Below are positions 1-5,277 of a stretch of DNA of 7,419 nucleotides, in pieces. Both the position numbers and the translations under genes were made by a program. The stretch's first letter is position 1. Each line of letters opens with the position of its first letter. The DNA lies in the NCBI GenBank assembly GCA_937914905.1, contig CALESU010000158.1, forward strand, positions 1-7,419. The letters run 5' to 3'. Source of the DNA: an uncultured bacterium. Lineage in GTDB: Bacteria; Patescibacteriota; Microgenomatia; UBA1406; GWC2-37-13. The notes under the pieces were generated by a model that did not search any database, was not told where the DNA came from, and saw only the letters and a list, made by a program, of their open reading frames with translations.

Positions 1-232
1 TATCGTTTGATTCTTCACCCCACGCTCCTTTTGTCTTTTTTAATAGTTCAAAATAAGAGCTTTCTGTGTCTTCTGGTGAAATATAGCCTTTCACAGGAGT
101 GATATGAATGCTATTTCCCGTAAGCTTAATGCTAAGCATGACCGTTTCGTCAATAGAAAGAGCTGTTCGGATTGCTTTGGGAATCACAATTTGACCTTTT
201 GCATTTGGGAGAGCATAAAGTGGGATATTCAT
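1..232 (-). CDS. AbrB/MazE/SpoVT-family DNA-binding protein, C-terminus beyond window edge
   Basis: The first 77 codons are visible, read on the minus strand from the ATG at 230-232. Residues 9-47 match the SpoVT/AbrB swapped-hairpin DNA-binding domain: a short strand, then N-A-K-G-Q-I-V-I-P-K at 10-19, the classic '(K)GQ(I/V)xIPK' signature, then A-I-R-T-A-L-S-I. In this family the domain dimerises and binds DNA as an antitoxin (MazE/VapB type) or a global regulator. A charged tail follows from about residue 52 (P-E-D-T-E-S-S) with an 'ELLKKTKGAW' stretch, often seen in small antitoxin-like AbrB proteins. The start is supported by a promoter-like pair ending just upstream. No toxin partner is visible, since the 3' side lies outside the window. 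The family call is firm; the antitoxin role is inference. Confidence 0.85.
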   Translation of the reverse strand, partial: MNIPLYALPNAKGQIVIPKAIRTALSIDETVMLSIKLTGNSIHITPVKGYISPEDTESSYFELLKKTKGAWGEESND

Positions 233-236
233 ACAA

Positions 237-266
237 GTACTATTTTACTACTCACTCGTACTATTT
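237..266. promoter_or_regulatory. Candidate operator: 9-bp direct repeat in the divergent control region
   Basis: GTACTATTT occurs at 237-245 and again at 258-266, with start points 21 bp apart, or two turns of the helix. One copy abuts the -35 and the other overlaps the -10 of the AbrB-like gene. A third partial copy (TACTA) lies at 246-250. Direct or inverted repeats over the promoter are typical operators of autoregulated AbrB/MazE proteins. The site also lies about 80 bp upstream of the divergent membrane-protein gene. Its function is inferred from position and spacing only. Confidence 0.4.
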
Positions 267-270
267 GCAA
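242..270 (-). promoter_or_regulatory. Promoter of the AbrB-like gene
   Basis: On the minus strand a -35-like TTGCAA (265-270, 4 of 6 consensus bases) is followed after exactly 17 bases by a -10-like TAAAAT (242-247, 5 of 6). The expected start of transcription, near 235, is only two or three bases from the ATG at 232. The mRNA would then be leaderless or nearly so, which fits the absence of a Shine-Dalgarno sequence here. Confidence 0.5.
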
Positions 271-308
271 ACAAACTCTCCCAGGCCACCTGAAAAAAGT
301 CACTTCGC

Positions 309-337
309 TTGAATCACTGCTTCGAGTTTGCGATACT
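309..337 (+). promoter_or_regulatory. Weak promoter candidate for the membrane-anchored protein gene
   Basis: TTGAAT (309-314, 4 of 6) is followed after 17 bases by GATACT (332-337, 4 of 6). Transcription would begin near 344-345, at the ATG chosen for the gene, giving a leaderless message. Both boxes are imperfect, so this is only a candidate. Confidence 0.25.
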
Positions 338-344
338 AAGACCT

Positions 345-1121
345 ATGTCATCGAATTTCACGCCACTTCCCAAGCACTTGCATCACAAGTCAGCCCAAAG
401 AAATCTCTTCTTTTTAAGTCTTGTACCCTTTCTCACCATTGTAATTCTCACGATCGCGTATTTTCAGTATCAACGAATTCAAGAAGAGAAGGGGAGTATT
501 GGTTCAATCCAAGATCGCAGTACTCCCACCCCCATCGTGTCCACGCAATCTGCTCAACTTGACCCTACGCCCGCTACCTCGTTGCCCCAAAGCTGGTCAT
601 TAAGGACGTCCAATCGCTGTGGTGTATCCTTTGGCTTGCCTCCTGCGGAGGAGCCGTATATTGTCCCACGAGACCCCAACACACCGCCTGCGACGATTGA
701 TGATGAGGGAAAATTCTGGATGTTTGAGGAGTATGATTCAGAGCTTTTTCTTTTTAATACCACAACTCGTATGATTTTTAAAGATCCTTCAAACCCAGGA
801 GAAGGGTTTGTGTCAGCATCAGTGGAAGTGTATTGTAAGGAAAATGACGAGAAGCTTTCGACAGAGAGTTTGCTTGAAAAATTGCATCAAGATCTTGACG
901 AAAATGTGTCGATCGTGAAAATTTCGGAAACGCTCGACGATACGAGGTGGGGACAACCGGTAAAAGCAGTACGTTTCCAAGGAGGGGTATTTGGCAATGA
1001 ACAATACCTTCTTCTTGCGACTCCGAGCTACATGTATCTAATCCGTGAATATGGCCAATCCACAAATCCTGACGTCACAACAGTCAGGCAACAGATCATG
1101 GACATGATAAGCTTCGAATAG
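345..1121 (+). CDS. Membrane-anchored extracytoplasmic protein of unknown function
   Basis: I do not recognise a family for this 258-residue protein. From the ATG at 345 it has a short basic N-terminus (H, K and R at 10-19), one hydrophobic segment at about 21-40, a short Q/E/K stretch, a Pro/Ser/Thr/Gln-rich linker at about 58-83, and a compact folded domain from about 88 to the end. The domain begins R-C-G-V-S-F and holds the protein's two cysteines (92 and 164), which could form one disulfide outside the cell. The charge pattern suggests N-in, C-out topology with the domain on a flexible tether. A TTG at 309 would add 12 residues, but neither start has a clear Shine-Dalgarno sequence. I prefer the ATG because it gives a normal anchor. 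The frame is open back to a TGA at 291-293. It is divergent from the AbrB-like gene and convergent with the PLP-enzyme gene. The ORF is very likely real; its function is unknown. Confidence 0.75.
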   Translation: MSSNFTPLPKHLHHKSAQRNLFFLSLVPFLTIVILTIAYFQYQRIQEEKGSIGSIQDRSTPTPIVSTQSAQLDPTPATSLPQSWSLRTSNRCGVSFGLPPAEEPYIVPRDPNTPPATIDDEGKFWMFEEYDSELFLFNTTTRMIFKDPSNPGEGFVSASVEVYCKENDEKLSTESLLEKLHQDLDENVSIVKISETLDDTRWGQPVKAVRFQGGVFGNEQYLLLATPSYMYLIREYGQSTNPDVTTVRQQIMDMISFE

Positions 1122-1161
1122 TTAAAGACTTGAAATAGTCCATCCGTTATCTCGCATGTTA

Positions 1162-1224
1162 TACGAGCGTTAATTTTTATCGTTCGTAAATCTTAATACG
1201 AGAGAGTATTAAAGTAGAATACTC
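1162..1224. terminator. Hairpin-rich convergent spacer, possible bidirectional terminator
   Basis: Three stem-loops lie between the two convergent genes. The first is 1162-1169 with 1181-1188 (8 bp including one G-T wobble on the plus strand, 11-base loop). The second is TTAATAC 1193-1199 with GTATTAA 1206-1212 (7 bp, perfect). The third is GAGTATT 1204-1210 with AATACTC 1218-1224 (7 bp, perfect), which runs into the TGA stop of the minus-strand gene. The second and third share bases and exclude each other. The stems are AT-rich and no strong T-tract follows on either strand. Bidirectional termination is therefore inferred mainly from position. Confidence 0.4.
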
Positions 1225-2416
1225 ATTTAGTCGTGATATGGGAAAAAGCCTGTTTGAGATCTTCAATAATATCCTCGGGATCTTCTAAACCCACAGAAAG
1301 CCGAATAAGGCCTTCCCCGATCCCGGCGTCTTTTCTCTCTGCGGGAGTTAGCTCCGAATGAGTCATGGAAGCTGGGTGTTGGATCAAGCTTTCCACGCAT
1401 CCCAAAGAAACGGCCAGAGTGATGAGCTCCACATGGTTCACTAGTGTTTCGCCCGAAGTGTATCCGCCTTTGATTTCAAACGAAAGCACACTGCCATACC
1501 CATGCATTTGACTTTCGATGATGTCTCTCTGAGGATGTGAGGCAAGACCAGGGTAATGCACGCGGGTAACCATGGGGTGTTTTTCTAAAAATTGGGCGAC
1601 TTTGATTGCGTTTTGTTCCTGCGCGCGCAAGCGAATCTCGAGGGTAGATAGTCCTCGTATCACCAGGTATGCAGTAAAGGGAGACATGGTAGGGCCAAAG
1701 AAAATGTAACTTGAGCCAAAGAGAGGGTCCATGTGTTTCAGTTTGCCGATAATGGCGCCTCCAATAATGTCTGAATGCCCACCGATATACTTTGTCAAAC
1801 TATGTATTACGATGTCCACGCCAAGGTCAAGGGGGTATTGAAAAGGAGGAGGTGCAAATGTGTTGTCAATCACTGAGATGAGATTATGTTTTTTTGCGAT
1901 CGCCACAATTGATTTAATTGAAATAACTTCAAGTAAAGGATTTGTGGGTGTTTCAAAATAGAGAATTTTCGTAGTGGAGTCTATTTTCGAAAGGATCTCT
2001 TTTTCATCCTTCATATCAATCAAATGCACCGTAATTCCATAGCGAGGCAGGATATGTGCGATAAACTCATAGGAACCTCCATAAATGACCCTATGCGCGA
2101 TTATCGAGTCTCCTGCTTTGAGAAAGTGAAGTAGGGTGAGCACTATCGCAGACATGCCTGACGCGGTTGCCAGTGCGCGTTCCCCATTTTCAAGTGCTGC
2201 CAATTTCTTCTCAAGAGCATATACTGTTGGATTAGTAAAACGGGAATAAATCAGTCCTTTTTTCTTCCCTGAAAAGCGCAACGCACCTTCTTTTGCGGTG
2301 GGAAACTGGTAGGTTGAAGAGGGGTAAATGGGCGGGACTACTGATCCGAAATGAGGGTCTGCTTTATGGGTTCCAATGTGTATATTTTGAGATGCGAATC
2401 TCAGACGGCGTTTCAT
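1223..2416 (-). CDS. PLP-dependent trans-sulfuration enzyme (cystathionine gamma-lyase/synthase or methionine gamma-lyase type)
   Basis: This is a full-length (397 residues) Cys/Met-metabolism PLP enzyme of fold type I, cytoplasmic and normally a tetramer. Visible landmarks are Y57 and R59 in Y-S-R-F-T-N-P-T (phosphate contact from the neighbouring subunit), the S86-G87-M88 loop, Y112 stacking on the cofactor, D184 in V-I-D-N-T-F, the Schiff-base lysine K209 in H-S-L-T-K-Y, and R372 in I-R-L-S-V-G-L-E-D, which binds substrate carboxylate. The stretch S-L-G-C-V-E-S-L-I-Q-H-P-A-S-M-T-H (337-353) resembles methionine gamma-lyases. However, the cysteine that marks true methionine gamma-lyases, two residues after the active-site Tyr, is glycine here (G114), as in cystathionine enzymes. 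Substrate is therefore undecided among cystathionine, methionine, homocysteine and O-acyl-homoserine. It is the last gene of the minus-strand run, 87 bp after the glutaredoxin-like gene. Superfamily certain, exact reaction not. Confidence 0.93.
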   Translation of the reverse strand: MKRRLRFASQNIHIGTHKADPHFGSVVPPIYPSSTYQFPTAKEGALRFSGKKKGLIYSRFTNPTVYALEKKLAALENGERALATASGMSAIVLTLLHFLKAGDSIIAHRVIYGGSYEFIAHILPRYGITVHLIDMKDEKEILSKIDSTTKILYFETPTNPLLEVISIKSIVAIAKKHNLISVIDNTFAPPPFQYPLDLGVDIVIHSLTKYIGGHSDIIGGAIIGKLKHMDPLFGSSYIFFGPTMSPFTAYLVIRGLSTLEIRLRAQEQNAIKVAQFLEKHPMVTRVHYPGLASHPQRDIIESQMHGYGSVLSFEIKGGYTSGETLVNHVELITLAVSLGCVESLIQHPASMTHSELTPAERKDAGIGEGLIRLSVGLEDPEDIIEDLKQAFSHITTK

Positions 2417-2433
2417 ACAAAAGTTATTACCCT

Positions 2434-2442
2434 ATCATACCA
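2434..2442 (-). promoter_or_regulatory. Extended -10 promoter candidate for the PLP-enzyme gene
   Basis: The minus strand reads TGG-TATGAT, an extended -10 (TGn directly before a 5-of-6 hexamer), with no good -35. Transcription would start near 2427, about 11 bases before the ATG. A competing reading is that the AGGG at 2430-2433 is a ribosome binding site on an operon transcript, but it lies 13 bases from the ATG, which is long. Confidence 0.3.
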
Positions 2443-2503
2443 TAATATGCACACAAAATAAAAACGGTTTGATAGATAGGCAGAGATAGATTGAAAGAAC
2501 AAG

Positions 2504-3178
2504 CTATTGCTTCGGTTGCTCAGTGGGAGCCGCTTGCACTTGAGATTGCAGGTTTTGCAACACTGAGTTGAGCGGATCTTGTGCTGGCATCGCTCCCACG
2601 GGAGTTTGTGGCATCACGGGTGGAGTCATAGGTTGTTGTGGTGGGGGAGTCATTGTTGTCTCAACAGGTGTGGGTGTCATAGGTGCACTTGGCATTGGAG
2701 GCATGGCAGGCGCTTGAGGCATAGGTACTGAGACCTGAGGGGAAACATCGCTTGATAGTGACTCCACAACGACTGGCGCGGGTTGAACTGGTTGGACGGG
2801 TTCAACGGGTTGTGAAACGGAAGGGGCAGGAGACGCAACAACATTGGTTACTGGACTTTCAACGACTGGCTGTGTCGGAGGAACCATTTCTCCCACAGGG
2901 GATGGGGTAACAGCAACTACTGGCTGAGGAGCACCTCCGAATACGGCGTCAAACTCTTCTTTCGTGAATCCCTTAAGTACCACAGTCTCTCCATTATCTT
3001 TTTCAATCTTCGTAACAGGAGTTCCGGCAAAATTATTGGAAACCGAAAGCATTTCAGTGAGAAATTCTCGGTTTACTTCGAGATTTTTTTCTTCAAAAGG
3101 AAGGTTATTCGTTTTCAAATAGTCTCGTTCTTCTTGAGAAAACTTACAGTCATTGATGGTGTACAGCGTGATTTTCAT
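2504..3178 (-). CDS. Glutaredoxin-fold protein with single-cysteine CxxS site and Pro-rich tail
   Basis: Residues 1-80 form a glutaredoxin/NrdH-like thioredoxin fold. There is a first strand K-I-T-L-Y-T-I, an active site C11-K-F-S14 at the start of helix 1, the cis-proline turn G52-T53-P54-V55, and the C-terminal G70-F71 followed by K-E-E-F. These are the standard glutathione/thiol-binding landmarks. C11 is the only cysteine in the 224-residue protein, so it is a monothiol (CxxS) type. It could form mixed disulfides but not an internal one. Residues 84-200 are low-complexity Pro/Val/Gln/Met/Thr-rich sequence. The last 25 residues include a short amphipathic stretch (D-P-L-N-S-V-L-Q-N-L). There is no signal peptide or membrane segment, so it should be cytoplasmic. 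The gene lies 62 bp after surface protein B and has no clear Shine-Dalgarno sequence before its ATG. Domain call strong; partner of the tail unknown. Confidence 0.85.
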   Translation of the reverse strand: MKITLYTINDCKFSQEERDYLKTNNLPFEEKNLEVNREFLTEMLSVSNNFAGTPVTKIEKDNGETVVLKGFTKEEFDAVFGGAPQPVVAVTPSPVGEMVPPTQPVVESPVTNVVASPAPSVSQPVEPVQPVQPAPVVVESLSSDVSPQVSVPMPQAPAMPPMPSAPMTPTPVETTMTPPPQQPMTPPVMPQTPVGAMPAQDPLNSVLQNLQSQVQAAPTEQPKQ

Positions 3179-3240
3179 ACGATACGAAAACTAATAATAA
3201 CCCGTTCCTTTTCTCATTATGGAGAATTGGTTTGGGAATG

Positions 3241-5244
3241 TCAATGGATCATTTCTTCTTCCTCTCTTCTCTTCTTCATCATCATAAACACAGCCACGCC
3301 TCCTCCTAAAGAAAGCACGATAAGAAGAATCGCAACAACAAGAATCATGGTTGAGGATTGTTGAGGTGTTTCAGGTTTTGTATTCTCTGGTTGTCCTTGG
3401 TTTACCGGGGGAGAAACAACAGGATTTTGTGCAGTCCCTGGATTTTGAGCTGCATCTCGGGGGATAAAAGTGGGAGTAACTTGTGCTCGAGGATTGGTAC
3501 TCTCGGTAACTACTTTGTACGGATCAATCTTCTCCACAATCATAAACTCATTATTTTGTGCCAAGACTTGTGATGTTTGTAAGACAATCTCAACACCTTC
3601 TTTTGCAGGATCAGAGTACTTGATGGTGTAGGGATCTCGAGGAAGATACTCAGATGTAATTTGATAATATCCTTGAGCATCAGCCTTCGTCTGATAAATA
3701 GCACGAGGAGAGAAAGAAACATAGATCCCCACTTCTGCATTCGGAATCACATTCCCTAAACCGTCATACGCATATCCTTCAAGATACGTAGGAATAGGTT
3801 CAACAGTAAGTCGTACCACTCGTGACTCTTCTTGAGCAGATACCACAGGAATAAGCGATTGTACAAATGAAATAATCCGATCAATCATACTTGATCGAGC
3901 CTGAGGAGGAACTAATGAGAAAGGTTGAAATGAGAGGACGAATTTTTCACCCAACGCTAGCTCGGTTTGTTTTCGCGTTGTTTTGAATATAAATCCATTT
4001 GCAGGAATGGGACCTCCGCTTCCTGGGGCAAACTCTTTGCGATCTCTACAGTTTAAGACACCTGATCCGTCTGTACAAATTTCAACTATTGCGGTTGCTG
4101 GGCCATTAGCTGAAGCCTGGATTTCAATATCTCCTCGAACAGTAACGTTAATACTCTTGCTCAGGAGGGAAAATTGATACGGAGGTTTTGTCATACCGTC
4201 CTTTATCTTCATGGGTATGTGACGCACTTGCTTTGTTCCTGCCTTTTCAAAAATAGCGGGAGAATTTGCAAAGTAATTGAGTTCATTGGGATACAATTTC
4301 GCAACTTCTTGAGATGCCGTAACTTGAGCTGTATTGGCGTGACTAAATAATGGGTGAGTCGGAGTAATGGTGTAATACCCTTCAGCTCCGTAAAATCGGT
4401 AGAAACCAGACTCAAGAGTCATCATGGGGTTCTCAGTTCCTGGAGGCAGAACTTTATCTATCCCTGCTTCAGCCGTCACAAATGGACCTGCTTGGGTAGC
4501 GCTATATTGGATAGCTAAACTTGCTTGTGAAACAGGAATTCCGGTTTCTATGTCATATGCCACGCCTTCTGGATCCCACGTATATCCTTGACAGTTTGAA
4601 GATGCTGCGGCAAAAGAGAGTGTTGCTTGTTTTTGACCAGGGTCAGTAGAAACAATGGTTCCGGGATCTTCTGCAATTTTGGACCATACAAGAAATTTGC
4701 GCGTGAGTCTATTTGGGGTGTAGCTTTGCCATTCTAATTTACTAGGAATGAGATTACCCCTTCCATCAGTAGAAAGCTTTTGAGGAGGTTTTTTGACAAA
4801 TTTTTGAGTCGCTGCAACATAGTGATAGATTCCATCTGTTTCTTGGCTCGCCAAACTCCATTCTGCACGCTCTGCTACCTGCTGAGCAAAGTTACATGCA
4901 TTGGGATCGGGGTTGTCTGCGCCACAGAACAATTCTCTGTCCAGATCAGAACTTCCCGTGGTGCAGATGGTTTCAGGAACTCCGGTTGCTGCATTTGGGA
5001 TATCCAGACACTCGGTGAGATAGGTATCTTTTGATCCGGCAACCATTTTAAAATCAGTGGTAGACTCCAGTTGCACGCGATGCGAATGTTTGAGTGAACA
5101 TACATCGCTCCGTTTACAAAAAGTCGTTTCTAGACAGCTATATTGAAGTCCAGGGAGTTCGCTCGATGCAGCTTGAGCATTTACCCGAGCGAAAGGAACG
5201 AAAAGCAATCCGGATAATAACAAAAAGAGATATATTTTTTTCAT
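3241..5244 (-). CDS. Surface protein B: signal peptide, Cys-rich head, transthyretin-like domains, C-terminal anchor (paralogue of A)
   Basis: A 667-residue exported single-pass protein. In order: signal peptide 1-24 (K-K, then a Leu/Phe core, cleavage near V-N-A-Q-A); a Cys-rich region 30-120 including C-T-T-G-S-S-D-L-D-R-E-L-F-C at 94-107; a region with W-Q-S-Y at 172-175; a first carboxypeptidase-regulatory/transthyretin-like beta domain about 222-300 (D-P-E-G-V-A-Y-D then V-L-P-P-G-T then G-Y-Y-T-I); a further beta region to about 440; a hydrophobic stretch 453-470; a second such domain about 485-545; a Pro/Asn/Gln-rich stalk 584-630; a membrane segment 633-656; and a K-K-R-R-E-E-E-E tail. 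No lipobox or LPXTG is present. Ten cysteines all lie before residue 400. GAAGG (5248-5252) precedes the ATG by three bases. Codons 432-664 are identical in protein to those of protein A. Role likely adhesion or cell-surface structure, by architecture only. Confidence 0.85.
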   Translation of the reverse strand: MKKIYLFLLLSGLLFVPFARVNAQAASSELPGLQYSCLETTFCKRSDVCSLKHSHRVQLESTTDFKMVAGSKDTYLTECLDIPNAATGVPETICTTGSSDLDRELFCGADNPDPNACNFAQQVAERAEWSLASQETDGIYHYVAATQKFVKKPPQKLSTDGRGNLIPSKLEWQSYTPNRLTRKFLVWSKIAEDPGTIVSTDPGQKQATLSFAAASSNCQGYTWDPEGVAYDIETGIPVSQASLAIQYSATQAGPFVTAEAGIDKVLPPGTENPMMTLESGFYRFYGAEGYYTITPTHPLFSHANTAQVTASQEVAKLYPNELNYFANSPAIFEKAGTKQVRHIPMKIKDGMTKPPYQFSLLSKSINVTVRGDIEIQASANGPATAIVEICTDGSGVLNCRDRKEFAPGSGGPIPANGFIFKTTRKQTELALGEKFVLSFQPFSLVPPQARSSMIDRIISFVQSLIPVVSAQEESRVVRLTVEPIPTYLEGYAYDGLGNVIPNAEVGIYVSFSPRAIYQTKADAQGYYQITSEYLPRDPYTIKYSDPAKEGVEIVLQTSQVLAQNNEFMIVEKIDPYKVVTESTNPRAQVTPTFIPRDAAQNPGTAQNPVVSPPVNQGQPENTKPETPQQSSTMILVVAILLIVLSLGGGVAVFMMMKKRREEEEMIH
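3252..3952. repeat. 701-bp near-perfect direct repeat, copy 1 (3' part of surface protein B)
   Basis: By line-by-line comparison this block equals 5286-5986 at a constant offset of 2034 bp. The only difference I found is T at 3268 against C at 5302, a silent change in the glutamate run. It encodes the end of the third beta region, the internal hydrophobic stretch, the second transthyretin-like domain, the stalk and the anchor. At its left end the sequences part at the last codons (M-I-H here, N-R in the other copy). At its right end they part abruptly inside the gene. Confidence 0.97.
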
Positions 5245-5277
5245 ATACCTTCATCATGACACAGGAGAAAACTAATG

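Noticed and set aside
309..344. TTG at 309 as the start of the plus-strand membrane protein
   Set aside because: It adds 12 residues with no membrane or domain value, has no ribosome binding site, and overlaps a candidate -35. The ATG at 345 gives a normal N-terminal anchor. The TTG is not fully excluded.
104..562. Plus-strand open frame overlapping both the AbrB-like gene and the start of the membrane-protein gene
   Set aside because: It overlaps two better-supported genes in other frames. Its translation has no recognisable domain and is rich in Cys, Ser and His, as expected of a chance frame.
3179..3240. Terminator between surface protein B and the glutaredoxin-like gene
   Set aside because: Only a 5-bp stem (TTCTC with GAGAA, 6-base loop) is present, with no following T-tract. 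It is too weak to call.
3358..3573. A 71-residue plus-strand frame that recurs identically at 5392-5607 and could look like a duplicated small antisense gene
   Set aside because: It lies wholly inside the 701-bp repeat, antisense to the surface-protein tails, and is duplicated only because the repeat is. It has no start context and no recognisable domain.
3241..5244. Sortase-anchored or lipid-anchored protein
   Set aside because: There is no LPXTG-like motif before the C-terminal membrane segment and no Cys at the signal-peptide cleavage site. The membrane segment with its K-K-R-R tail is a simple stop-transfer anchor.
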